In this document: positions 23,021 to 35,980 of the stretch, piece after piece | How the letters are laid out: every line of letters begins with the position of its first letter | Numbering within the stretch: the first letter of the stretch is position 1 | NCBI GenBank assembly: GCA_028456385.1 | Contig: JALNQF010000045.1 | Span: 1 to 64,000 of the forward strand | DNA: 64,000 nucleotides | Source of the DNA: Ophiosphaerella korrae | Taxonomy: Eukaryota > Ascomycota > Dothideomycetes > Pleosporales > Phaeosphaeriaceae | Reading direction: 5' to 3' | Notes under the pieces: generated by a model | The model's database searches: none | Told to the model about the DNA's origin: nothing | The model's input: the letters and a program-made list of their open reading frames with translations, nothing else | Position numbers and translations under genes: made by a program

Positions 23021-26000
23021 AGTAGTTAAGATTGTCCTCTAGTTTCTATATTTCCTCTTATAGTTGTCCTTTTTTATTTGTATCTATCTATTCTATTAAG
23101 TAGTAGTTCTTCTTATTATAGAACTAGTATTATAAGATTTCTTTAACTTCTTATTTCTTCTATTCTCTATATATATCTACTTTGTATACTAGTAGTTCTA
23201 CGTTCTATAGTACTAGCTCTAGTAGCGCTACGTAGAAGGTTAGGTATATCTTTATTTTACTTAGTAGCTTTAGTTTAAATATAACTAGTATAACTTCTTT
23301 CTTAATTTTATATAGTCTTATTTTAACGTAGTCTAGTTTTAAACTTAGTTATTTACTTTTAATATTCTTTTATACTAACTATACTTTTTCTCTCTCTCTA
23401 AATTTAGGTCCTTCTTAATATTTTCTATTATAGTATTTTACTATTTAATTATATTAGAACTCTACGTCCTATCTTAGTTAATTGTATATATCTTTAAGTC
23501 TATTAGTAAGGTTTTCTCCTCTTAGAGACTAAGATACTTCCTATCTTAGTATTTAATATACACTAAGGTTAAATCTATAGTTTATAAAGAAAGGTAATAC
23601 TCTTATTACTATATTCTTTACGCTATTATATACTAATTGTACTATAGGTAGTAGTTGTACCTAATTATTCTAGTTATAGTTAAGGTAGTATCTTAAGTAC
23701 TATTCTACTATCTAATTTATTTATTCTAATTGTCTATCTATTTATAGGTAGTATACTATAGATATTACGTATTTAACTCCTAACTACGCTATTATTATTC
23801 CCTATAGTTTTAATATAAACCTTATATCTCTATCTATAATTATCTTATCTAGTAGTTTATATTAACTAATTATAGTTCCTAGGACCTAGTATATAGTAAC
23901 TTCTATCTTACTTTTCTCTTTATATAGTCTAAAGTATAAGTACTTTATAAGTTTATCTACTATTATTAAGATTCTATTATACTTAACTCGTAATATAAGA
24001 TCTTTAGACTTTAGTAGTTTTATAATAAAGTCTATTGTAATAACTCTCTATAGTTATTCTAGTACTTCTACTAGTTATAGTATTCTATATAGTGCGTATC
24101 TACTATACTTATTTCTATAATATTCTATATAGTCTTGTAGTACTTCTATTACTAGCTATCTTACTCTTAGGATATAGTAGTTTTATAGTAGTCTATCTAG
24201 GGTTTTGTTAATTCCTTAGTATCTATATACTAGTAATTTATAGAATTATTATATAAATTCTCTTTAGATCTTTTTTAGGATATATATCCTTCTATAGGCT
24301 TATACAAATCCTTCTTAGATTTCTAGTTTCTCTATTTCTTTAGATACTTTTTACGTTATTTTCTAAATCTATTTATCTAGCTTACTACTCTTTCTTTTAA
24401 GTGTTATAGCTATTTTAGGTATATTTAAAACTAAATATCCTTCTTTGTTCTTAACTAGAACTATACTAGTAGTGCTTACTTCTTCTTATAGGTCTAGTCT
24501 TCTACTAATAGCGTCTATAAATTAGTTGTCTTTCCCTTTTATATATATAATTTCTAGGTTAAATATTAATAGGAATTCTTACTATCTTATATAGCGTTAT
24601 AATAGTTCTTTATTTAGTATAAATCCTATAAGGTTTTTATAGTCTATATAGACCTTTATTTAGTACTTTACTCTTTATAGGTATACTTTTTATTATTTAA
24701 ATACTTTATAGATTACTAGTATCTCTTTGTTATATAGTAGGTAGTTAAGCTCTACTAGCTTTATTTTCTTAGAGAAGTATTTAACTAAGTATTCTTAATT
24801 AGTCCTTAGGTCTTCCTATGTTAGTACTATTCTATAGACTAAGTTAGATATATCTATTTTTACTATTACTAGTAGGCCTAGGTTATATATTCTAATAACT
24901 AGGTTTTTTATAAACTTTCTTTTAATCTTATTAAATACTTTATTGTATTCTTTTATCTATTTAAATAGCGTATCTTTCTTTATAAGTTTTGTTATAGGTT
25001 CTATATCTTTAGACTATCCTACTATTAGCTTTCTACAAAAATTCGCTAGCCTATAAAATTATTATACTTCTTTGAGGTTTTTTAGTATTAGCTATTTATT
25101 AATTAACTTAATATTTTCTAGATTAATCTTTATCTTTCCTAGTTTAATAATAAATCTAAGGAAATCTATCTCTTTTGTATAAAATTTGTATTTTCTTATT
25201 TTAAGGAATAGCTTATTTTCTACTAGTTTCTCTAATACCTTATATATATATTGTACGTGTTTATTATCTATTTCTAAGAATATAAGGATGTTGTCTAGGT
25301 ATACAAATATAAATACGTCTAAGTACTCTCTTAGTACTATATTAATTCTTTCTTAGAAGGCTGCTAGAATATTTATTAATCTAAAAGGTATAACTAAGTA
25401 TTTATATAGTCTATATTGTGTTCTAAACGCTATTTTCTATTTATTACCTTTTTTAATTCTAATCTAATAGTAGGCGTTTTAGATATCTAGTTTTATAAAG
25501 ATCTTTACTTTCTATAGTCTATCTTGTATTTTATCTATTTATAGTAAAGGGTATTAGTTCTTGTTTATAATTACGTTAGTTTTTCTAAAATCTACGTAAA
25601 GTCTTTTATTACTTATCTCTTTCTTGTCTATAAATATAAGTCTATATACTACTAAGGATTTAGATTCTTATATCTATCTTTTTCTTATTACGTTTTTAAT
25701 AAATACTTGTTTAATCTTAGATTCTTCTTCTATTTTTCTATAAACTAGGCTCTATCTTACGTTTTTATCTTTTTCTAGGTCTATTACTAAATCCTATAGC
25801 TAATATTCTAGAAGATAGTCTTTAGGTTCTATAAGCTATTTTCTCTATTTCTTATATTCTTTAAGGAATTCTCCTTTATAGGTACTTATATTAGCCTTTA
25901 ATATGTTTATCTTATAGTAGTTAATTTTTCCTATTCTCTAATTAATATGTAGGTTAGTTATCTATAACTATAGTATACCTAATATTATATCTTGTTTGTT

Positions 26001-28275
26001 ATTAATTATTGTTATATCTATAACTATATTTTTTATTATTATCTCTTCTAGTTCTAGTATAGAGAGAACTGTTTTAAACCTAATAGGTTCTTAGAATAGT
26101 TTTCTTTTAATTATACTTAGTTATTATAAGTATTTCTTTATTATATAGCGTATTCCTTTTATTTTTATAAACTTTTTAAATATAAAGTTCTTTGTAGCTC
26201 TACTATTAATTATTAATTGTACTTTCTTTCTTTAATACGTACTTATTTTTATAATATATAGGCCTCTTATACTTTCTAACTATTTATACTTAGGTATTTT
26301 TGTAAATTAACTATCTATCTAAGGCTATAGGCCTACTTTAAGTTTATATTCTTTATATTTTAGATATTTGTTGTACGTGCATTTATACTATAGTCTTCCC
26401 TAGATATATTTCTTAGATAATTTTAGTCTAGGCCTTACTACTATATAACCTTCTTCTAGTATTATCTTCTATCCGTAGATATCTTCTACTAGAATTACTC
26501 TTATATAGTTATAGCCTCTTTTTCTTATAATCTATATACTATTACTTACTTTAAGGTTCTTATATATAATATAATTCTTATCTAGGTATAATATCTATAA
26601 TACTTTAAAATATACTAGATGTTTTAGATCTATTATTTTGTTATCTCCTTCCTAGTATTTATTTTCTCTAGGTGTTTCTATTATTAGAATATAGTATACT
26701 ACTAGTACTCTTAGTATATAGGCTTTATTAATCTATTACGTTTTTCTTACAAGATACTACTATTCTCTTTATATAAGTATTCTTCTTACTATAGCTATAT
26801 ATTATTCTATCTATTTTTAAAATAGTATAAACTTTATTTTTTTTAAGATTACTCTCCTTCTAGTCTTTGTATACTTCCTCTATACTTATAACTAGTAAGT
26901 ATTTCTAGACAAACTTTTATTATTTATTTCGTCCTTTTATATCTATTATTATATAGCTATTATAGCTATATATTATTAACTAGGTGTATTCTATACCTCT
27001 TATACTAGCTTGTTTTTTACTTTCTTGTAGTCTTTTAGAAGAAGCTATAGTAGTCTCTTTATCTTATACTATTTCCTTAGCCTAGATTAATAGGGTCTAG
27101 GGCTCTTCCTCTTCTAGATCTTCTACTAGTAAGTCTATTACGTAGGCTATTTCTTCTAGCTACGCTTTTATTTTACTTTCTTTTATTACTACTACTTTAT
27201 TTATCTATAAGAACTATCCTACTCCCTCTTTACTAGAAAGATATATATTGTAGTTATCTTTATAATAAAAGGTCTAATAGAGTATTATATATTATATTTC
27301 TTTACTCCTAGCTACTTTCTCTTAAGGTTTAGCCTATACTTTTAGTACTTTTATCTTACTTTTAGTTATCTTTAACTAGACTTTCTTATCTTTTTTATAG
27401 TCTTTACTTCTATAATCTTTTATAAAGTATCTTAGTTTCTATATTTATAATATACTATATCCTTCTTCTTTTATAATTAGTAATCTTTTACATAGTAGCC
27501 TTTTTTACTATAGTTAAAGTATATAAAGTCTTTATTCTTCTTCTTCTTCTTATCTTTATTAGTGTTAAGGATTATAGGGTCTCCCTTATTCTAATTCTAG
27601 GTAGATCTTCTATACTTATTCTTCTTCTATTCTTAGAAATTATTATTAATTTATATTACCTATTACTTTAGAGCTTCTAGTGTTCTAGGTTTCTCTATAT
27701 AGATTATCTTGTATTAGATTTTTAAGTTTAGTCCTTATTTAAATTATAATATTAAAGCTAACTTGTTCTATTCTATATTTTGTAATAGTTATTTAAACTA
27801 TAATACGTATTCTAGAATACTCTTATTTTGTGTAAGCTTTTCTAGCCTTTTCTTAGCCTATTAGGTAATATCTATATCCCTAAATACTACTCTTATTTAT
27901 TTAGTAAAGTATTTATAACTTCTAATAATAGCTCTAGTTTTATCCTTCTAGGTTATTAGAGTATATATTGTATAATCTATCTAGTAAGGTTTAAAGTATC
28001 TTATTACATCTTCTTTAAGGTATATTCTAATATATATTACTTTCTTTTCTTCTATATTAAAGTATAGTACTTGTATATCTATCTAGAGTTGTACTAATAC
28101 TATAAAAAGTTTTAGTTTCTCTCTTGTTCTATTAAAATTTTAAAGACAGGTATCTTTAGTAGTTTCTTTATTACACTTATTTCTAGGCGTTATATAATTA
28201 ATTCTATTTAGTTTTGTCCTTTAATAATAGCTTTAATCTAAGCCTTGTTCTACTTTGTATACTCCTAAAGTTCTT

Positions 28276-28704
28276 TGTTACGATAGTAATAAGAGAATTA
28301 CAGATAGAACTAATTAGCCCTACGACTAAAGGATTAAGTTCTTACGGATACGAGGAATACAAACTTAATTAGGAAACTACACATAATTAGGACACCTAAG
28401 GTAATCTATAATCTGTAGACTCTTAGTATTAATAGATTATAGATTAGGGTAATCTATAATCTACTATCCTTAGTAGTAACAGATTAATAGATTAAGACAA
28501 GTATATAGTTAGTAACAATGCGCATTGTTAGGATAGTATTAGCAATTCAATTATTAACTACGAGCGATAATACAAAGATAGTTGCAAAATATCTTCTATT
28601 ATTTATAGCTTATTGTAGATTATAATACAAGCTTTTATTATTACTTTACAATCTACTAATACTATCTAGGCTATTAGGAAGTTGACCCTAGTAGGCCTAT
28701 AATA
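28276..28704 (+). repeat. 5' LTR of element F
   Basis: 429 bp from TGTTACGATAG to CTATAATA. Perfect 13-bp inverted repeat arms lie at 28402-28414 and 28434-28446, with another copy of the first arm at 28450-28462. TATATAG is at about 28503-28509, followed by a perfect 16-bp palindrome at 28514-28529. Confidence 0.92.
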
Positions 28705-28765
28705 CCTTACTAATTTAGTTATTGCGAGAAGCGAAGCGTAAGTAGCGCGTAGTCTAGCTAATATA

Positions 28766-31700
28766 ATAGTAGAAAGTTTAAAAAGTAAAGCCCCTAGGAG
28801 TAGTTATAAGTTAGATAGTACTATATAGGAAATAATTAAGGACTATATAAATAAACTAATTAACGATAAAGAAGACATAAAGATAGTAATTAAAGTACTA
28901 GAAACGTAGAATAAGGAACTGTAAGACTACTTAAAATAGAACAAAGTATAAATTAAAGCTATTATCGAAGGCTAGAACTAGATAGAGCTAATTACCTAAC
29001 GACTAGAAATAAGTGTAACAAAGAAACTACCTAAGATACCTGTCCTTAAAAAATTTAATAGAATAAGGGAGAAATTAAAACCTTTTATAGTATTAGCACA
29101 ACTCTAGATAGATATATAAGTACTACACTTTAACATAAAAGAAAAGAAGGTAATATATATTAGACTATATCTCGAAGAAGACGCAATAAGATAGTACAAG
29201 CCCTACTAGATAGACTATACAACGCATTCTCTAATAACCTAAAAAGATAAAACTAGAGCTATTTTTAGAAGCTACGAATACTTTACTAAATAAATAAGAG
29301 TAGTATTTAGAGATATAGATATTACCTAATAAGCTAAAGAGAAACTTAAAAGGCTTACACAAAATAAGAGTATCTTAGAATACGTATTATAATTTAAATA
29401 ACTAAGCTAAAACATAGAATAGAATAAATTATCCCTTATATTATAATTTAAACAAGGACTAAACGCAAAAATTTAATACGAAATAATATATATAGAGAAA
29501 CCTAGGATACTAGAAGCCCTAAAATAGTAGGTAATCTAAATTAACAACAACCTTTAAGAATAGAAAAAGAACAAGTATAGTAGCTAAACTAGAAACTAGG
29601 ACACTAGAGACCCTATAATCCTTAACGCAAACAAGGATAGAAAGAGAAAGAAGAATAAAGACTTTACGTGTTTTAACTATAGTAAGAAAGGCTACTACGT
29701 AAAAGACTACTAATTAAAGAAGAAAAAGGATATAGTATATTATAAATATAGAAAACTAAGATACTACGTAAAAGACTGTAAAAGTAAGGACTATAAAAAA
29801 GATAAGGAAACTTAGTTAAAGATAATAGAGAAAAAGAAAGAAGCACTATAAGTATAGGTTAAACCTTAGGAAAAAGTAGCTAGGAGTAAAAAAATATAAC
29901 ACGTAATACTATATTAGACCTTTTGTTACAAAGACAACTACTATATATACCTTTCTAGTAAATAGGGAGTAGGATACTTTTTATAATAAAGAAATAGAGT
30001 AGTAGTAATAAAAGAAAGAACAAAAGTATAGCTAGAAGAAACAGCGTATATAATAGACCTACTAATAGAAGACTTAGAAAGAGAAGAGCCCTAGACCCTA
30101 TTAATCTAGGCTAAAGGACTAGCACTAGATAAAGAAACTACTATAGCTTCTTCTAAAGAACTACAAGAAAGTAAAAGATAAGTAAGTATAAGAGGCATAA
30201 AATACGCCTAGCTAGATATATATAGCTATAATAGCTATATAATAATAGATATAGAAGAATAAAACAAAGAATAGAAGTTTATTTAGAAATACTTACTAGT
30301 TATAAGTATAGAGGAAGCGTACGAAGACTAGAAAGAACGCAATCCTAAAGAAATAAAGTTTACACTATTTTAAGAATAGATAAAGTAATATATAGTTATA
30401 GTAGGAAGGATACCTACCTAAAAAGAATAGTAGTACTTTGTAAGAAAAACGCGATAGATTAACGAAGCCTATATACTAAGAGTACTAGTAACGTACTATA
30501 TCCTAACTATAGAAATACCTAGTAAAGATAAATACTAAGAAGGAAATAACAAAATAATAAACCTAAAACATCTAGTATATTTTAAAGCATTATAGATATT
30601 ATACCTAGAAAAGAATTGTATAATACACGGAAACCCTAAAGTAAATAACAAAGTATAGCTTATAAGAAAAAGAGGCTACAACTATACAAGAGTAATTCTA
30701 GTAGAAGATATCTAAGGATAGGAAATAATACTAGAAGAAGGTTACGTAGTAATAAGGCCTAGACTAAAACTACTTAAAAAATACGTCTAAGGAAGACTAT
30801 AGTACAAATGCAAGTACGATAAATATCTAAAATATAAAGAATATAAACTTAAAATAGGGCTATAGCCCTAAGAAGATAGACAATTTACAAAAATACTAAA
30901 GCAAGAAAGGCTAGAAGGTATATATAGCTTATACATTATAAAGATAGGCACTTATTAAAGAAAGAAAGTACGAATAATAATTAACAGTAGAGCTACAAGA
31001 AACTTTATATTAAAGAAGTTTGTAGAAATACAAGGAATATAGTATATAATAAAGAAATACCCTCGACAACTAAGTATAATTAAAGGAAAACTATTCTAAG
31101 AACCTATTAGATTTAAAACAGTTCCTTCTACGCTAGAACTAGAAGAGATAACAATTAAGAATATAGTTATAGACATAACAACAATTAATAACGAATAAGA
31201 TATAATACTAAGAATACTATAGTTACAAATAACTAACCTATATATTAATTAGAGAATAGGAAAAATTAACTACTATAGAACAGATATGTTAAAGGCTAAT
31301 ATAAAAACCTGTAAGGGAGAATTCCTAGAAGAATACAAGAAATAGGAAAAATAGCTTATAGAACCTAAAGATTACCTTCTAAAATATTAACTATAGGATT
31401 TAGTAATAGATCTAAAGGAAGATAAGGACGTAAGATAGAGCTAAGTTTATAGAAAAATAGAAAAGGAATCTAAGATTAAACGAACGTTTATTAAAAACGC
31501 ACTAAAAAAAGAATAGATATAAGAATCTAAGTCCTTAGTAGTATATAGACTTATATTCGTAGATAAAAAGAGAATAAGTAATAAAAGACCTTGCGTAGAC
31601 TTTAGAAAAACTAACGCAATTATAAATAAGAACTAATACCCTTTACTACAAATAGATACAATACAAGATAGACTATAGAAAGTAAGAATCTTTACAAAAC

Positions 31701-34200
31701 TAGACATCTAGAACGCCTACTACTAGATTAGAATTAAGAAAGGCAATAAATAGAAAATAGCGTTTAGAATACAATATAGACTATATAAATACCTAGTTAT
31801 ACCCTTTAGCTTAACAAACGCACTAGCAGCCTTCTAAGAAAGAATAAATATAGTACTAAGAGAATACTTAGATATATTTATATTCGTATACCTAGATAAT
31901 ATCCTTATATTCTTAGAAATAGAAGAAGAATATATATAGTACGTACACAAAGTACTAGAAAAACTAGTAGAAAGTAAACTATTCTTTAAAATAAGAAAAT
32001 GTAAATTCTATATAAAAGAAATAGACTTCCTTAGATTTATTATTAAACTAGGAAAAATCAAGATTAATCTAGAAAAAATTAGATTAATTAACAAATAGCT
32101 AATACCTAAGAACCTAAAGGAAGTATAACAATTTTATAGCCTAGCTAACTTTTGTAGAAAGTTAATAGTAAGATAGTCTAAAGATATAGAACTAATAACA
32201 AGGCTTATAAAAAAGGATACACTATTTAAATAGATAAGAGAATATAATAAAGTATTTAATAAAATTAAAAAGAAGTTTATAGAAAACCTAGTTATTAGAA
32301 TGTAAAACCTAGACCTACTAGTAATAGTAAAAACAGACGCATCTAACTTAGTCTATAGAATAGTACTAATATAAGAAGACCTAAAGACTAAGAAAGAACA
32401 CTTAGTTAAATACTTCTCTAAGAAGATAAAAATAGTAGAACTTAACTACTAGATCTATAATAAAGAAATGCTAGTAATCTATAAAGTATTTAAATAATAG
32501 AGAGTATACCTATAAGGAGTAAAATACTAAACAAAGGTCTATATAGACTATAGGAATCTTATAGGATTTATACTAAATAAAGAACTATTATAACGCTATA
32601 TAAGATAGTAAGAATTCCTATTAATATTTAACCTAGAAATTATATACATAAAAGGGAAAGATAACTAATTTGTAGACACTCTTAGTAGAAGACTAGACTT
32701 ATAAAAAGAAGTAAGCGCTACTAGTATAGTTCTAGTTAAGAATAAGGAAGGACATTTAGTCTTAAATACACCTAAAATAGCCGTAACACTTAAAAGAACA
32801 GACAGCAAGCTAAATAAATAGATTTAGAAAATAACACAAGAAGTATCTAAAGAAACAAAGAAACTAGAAATCTAAGAAGGATTAGTATAAGCCTATAGAA
32901 GAATATATATTCTAAAGAAAAACTAAAGAGAATTTGTATAATAATTTTATAAATTACTAGCACACAGTTACTAAGGTATTAAAAAAACATTAGATAGACT
33001 ACTACGAGATTATTACATTCTAAAAGCAAGACAACTAGTAATAGAGGTACTACGAGATTGTATAGAATGCTAGAGGAATAAGTATAGTAGATACGTACTA
33101 TATAGAAAACTACAACTAGTAGAAGTACTAGAACAACTATAAGGAGTTATTACAATAGACTTTATTACGAAGCTACCTAAGTTAAAAGACCTAATATTAA
33201 GAGTTAAGTACAATAGAATTTTAACAATAGTAGATAAGCTTACAAAGTACTTATACTTTAAACTATATAGAGAAAAAAGTAGAACAAAAACTACTATACA
33301 CTAGGTTTTAGGAACTATAATTAGTTAATATAGACTACTAGATAAGATTATTACAAATAGAGATATAAGATTTATATTAAAACTATAGGGAACGATAATA
33401 GTATAATTAGGAATTAAATATATAATGTCTACTGCATACTATCTATAAACAAACAGGTAATTAGAAAGAATAAACTAGATAGTAGAACAATACCTAAGAT
33501 ACTACCTTAATTATAACTAGAATAATTAGGTATAGTTACTACCTATAGTATAGTTAGCATACAACAGCGTAAAGAACGCAATAATAGGAGTATTACCTTT
33601 CTTTATAAACTATAGATTTAACCCTAGTATATATAAAATACTAAGACTAGAAATATCTTAGTCTCTAAAAGGAGAAAACTTTACTAACAAACTTAAAAAC
33701 ATATACAATTAATTAAGACAAGATGTAGAATTCCTATATAATTAAATAACAAAGTATTATAATAAGAAATATAAAGAAGGACCCTAATTTAAAAAAAGAG
33801 AAAAGGTATAGTTAGTACGAAAAAACATTAAGAGCAAGAGACTAAGTTTAAAACTAGACTACGTTAAGATAAGACTATACAAAATTAAGAAAGAAGTTAC
33901 GCTAGTTATATTTAAATTAAAGCTACTAAATAAAATAAGGATATACCTAACCTTCTACGTAGTACTACTTAAGACAGTACTATAAAACGTAGAACTACTA
34001 GTGTATAAAGTAGATACGTATAGAGAATAAGAAGAATAAGAAGTTAAAGAAATCCTAGTACACTAGTTTTGCAATAGTAGGAACTACTACCTAATAAAAT
34101 AGATAGGTATAAACGAAAAAGGAGAACTATAAGAAGAAATATAAGAACTAGAAAGTAATCTTAACTACCTTAAGAAACTAGAGAACTTCTAAAGTTAAAA
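28766..34200 (+). pseudogene. gag-pol: gag-pol of element F (chromovirus polyprotein relic)
   Basis: It starts at ATA 28766. Zinc knuckles lie at about 29665-29785 (one retained Cys, KDCK, near 29765). Protease motif INSRA is at about 30982-30995, RT from about 31535 with YLDN near 31890-31905, and RNase H at about 32280-32610. Integrase zinc-binding domain is at about 32950-33080 and the core at about 33150-33600. The chromodomain is at about 34025-34190. It is less heavily mutated than A (more CpA and TpG), consistent with a younger insertion, but it still has many TAA/TAG stops and active-site Asp-to-Asn changes. Confidence 0.87.
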
Positions 34201-34890
34201 CCCTCTAGAACGCCTAGCAGCGAACTAAGAGAACTAAGAAAACTAACATTACTATCGCTAGATAGAGAGACAATAGGAGCGCCTAACATAGGACCTACTA
34301 CAGTAACACTAAATACCTCGTCTAAATCTAGCTTAGCTTCTAGAGCTACTAACTACTTAGCTAATTTCTTATTATTTAGCGCCTTTATCTTACAAAGATA
34401 GAAGAGATAAGCTTAATTCTCTACTAGCTTACTTTACGCAAGCTCCTAGATCTACTTACGCTTAGCTTTAGCCTCTACAATTTAAGATAGTAATTTCTCT
34501 TAAGTCTAGTTAACAGCTCTCCTTATTATTATTAAGCCTAGATGCGAGAATAAGTATAATAAATATACACTCTACAAGAGAGACACTAAATACGTTACAA
34601 GAGCTATAAACGTTTGCACGAATACACACCTTGTAAGCTCTACTATTGTTTGTAGAAACTATACAAGGAGAATACTTAGGATTTAACTTAGAAGAGGTAT
34701 AACAAGAATAAAGAAATATTTTAACACTATTACGCAACACGCAATTAGCAAAAAGATATCGACGTCGTGTAGAAGAAGTAACTATAGGGAGTAATAAGGA
34801 ACTAGAAATTAACAAAGAAAGTAGGCTAATAACCTTAGCTCTAGGATAGATAAACGAGGACCTACCTAGAAGAGGAGATAGTATTACAAC
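34170..34890 (-). pseudogene. Antisense spliced gene of element F (unknown protein)
   Basis: Exon 1 (34569-34881 in the internal region, 313 nt) is stop-free over about its last 80 codons. The intron is at 34523-34568 (GTATAT to ATAA; the acceptor AG has become AA, whereas J keeps AG). Exon 2 is 34170-34522, 117 codons after the split Trp codon. The joined protein reads Val-Glu-Trp-Arg-Ala-Val-Asn-Gln across the junction. Legible C-terminal blocks include LLSQIVEAKAKRKQ, YLCKIKALNNKKLAKQ and ALEAKLDLDEVF, a Lys/Leu/Ala-rich helical region. Exon 1 is Cys- and Ser-rich. No domain is recognised. Confidence 0.6.
34523..34568 (-). other. Predicted 46-nt intron of the antisense gene, element F
   Basis: Donor GTATAT; acceptor AATAA where J has AATAG, a single RIP-type change. 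GGCTTAATA is a possible branch region. Confidence 0.52.
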
Positions 34891-35310
34891 AGTAACAAGA
34901 GAATTATAGATAGAACTAATTAGCCCTACAACTAAAGGATTAAGTTCTTATAGATACAAGGAATACAAACTTAATTAAGAAACTACATATAATTAGGACA
35001 CCTAAGGTAATCTATAATCTATAGACCCTTAGTATTAATAGATTATAGATTAAGGTAATCTATAATCTACTATCCTTAGTAGTAATAGATTAATAGATTA
35101 AGACAAGTATATAGTTAGTAACAATGCGCATTGTTAAGATAGTATTAGTAATTTAATTATTAACTACGAGCGATAATATAAAGATAGTTACAAAATATCT
35201 TCTATTATTTATAGCTTATTATAGATTACAACACAAGCTTTTATTATTACCTTATAATCTACTAATACTATCTAGGCTATTAGGAAGTTAACCCTAGTAG
35301 GCCCGTAATA
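34882..35310 (+). repeat. 3' LTR of element F
   Basis: 429 bp, beginning TATTACAACAG (TG lost) after the purine tract AGAAGAGGAGATAG, and ending CCCGTAATA. It is followed by TTCTT and the gag of E. The perfect 16-bp palindrome recurs at 35120-35135. Confidence 0.92.
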
Positions 35311-35533
35311 TTCTTTATTCTAAGTTTCTAAGGTATTAATTACTATTTTTATATCTTCTTTTTTAGAGATTAAGTTGTTTATATATTCTCTAACTACTTT
35401 CTATATAGTATTATCTAACTTATAACTACTAATAGGTACTTTAGCTACTTATTTACTTAAACTTTCTACTATCGTGTTAGCTAGACTATACGCTACTTAC
35501 GCTTCGCTTCTCGTAATAACTAAATTAGTAAGG

Positions 35534-35980
35534 TGTAATAGGTATACTAAGGTTAACTTCCTAATAACTATAGGTTTGTTAGTAGATTAAGAGTTAATAA
35601 CAAAAGTCTATATTATAATTAGTAATAACTTATAAACAATAGTTAATTTGTGTGTATAATGTTAAGTATTAGCATTCTTAGTTAGAGATTAGATTGCTAA
35701 TACTATCCTAATAATGCACATTCTATTAACTATATACCCTTAGTAATCTATTAATCTATTACTTGTATCTAGTCTTAGCGACTATAGATTATAGATTACT
35801 AATCTATTAATCTGTAATTATATTTTGTCTATATACTTAATAGATTAGAGAATTACCTACGTGTCCTAATTATAAGTAGCTTCCTACTTAAGGTCGTTAC
35901 CTCGCTCGTCCTATACTTTGTTATTGTCTAAGTTAGGGCTAATTAGTTCTATCTCGATTTCTCTTGTTACTATCGTAACA
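35534..35980 (-). repeat. 5' LTR of element E
   Basis: 447 bp, same length as the 3' LTR, and adjacent on its left to the reversed leader AAATTAGTAAGG. The right flank TAAAG is the altered target duplication, and D gag continues from there. Confidence 0.9.

Larger units (their letters stand above)
28276..35310 (+). mobile_element. Chromovirus F, full-length element nested in E
   Basis: This 7035-bp element has two 429-bp LTRs and an exact TTCTT target duplication (28271-28275 and 35311-35315) in the gag of E. It forms the innermost level of a stack: Fot1-like fragment, D, E, F. Its U3 differs from A and C, carrying TAATCTATAATCT inverted and direct repeats. It is closely related to J. Confidence 0.93.
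23000..35472 (-). pseudogene. gag-pol: gag-pol of element E (chromovirus polyprotein relic, split by F)
   Basis: Read on the minus strand from an ATA (former ATG) at 35472, it is interrupted by F between 35311 and 28275. The order is Gag, zinc knuckles near 27380-27540, protease near 26190-26215, RT with its active-site block near 25290-25310, RNase H near 24570-24880, integrase near 23590-24260 and chromodomain near 23000-23180. Stops fall at Gln/Trp codons as in the other copies. Confidence 0.85.
21838..35980 (-). mobile_element. Chromovirus E, full-length element on the minus strand, split by F
   Basis: LTRs of 447 bp lie at 21838-22284 (3') and 35534-35980 (5'). Without F the element is about 7.1 kb. 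The target duplication is TAGGG/TAAAG in the gag of D, the difference being two G-to-A changes; other copies have GGG or GAG here. Element F interrupts its gag between 28275 and 35311 (TTCTT duplication). All chromovirus domains are recognisable in reverse. Confidence 0.9.

Noticed and set aside
34510..34815. Unspliced 101-codon minus-strand frame taken as a complete small protein
   Set aside because: Its TAA stop is conserved in position, but a better frame continues through exon 2 after removal of the 46-nt intron. It is therefore reported as exon 1 of the spliced antisense gene.
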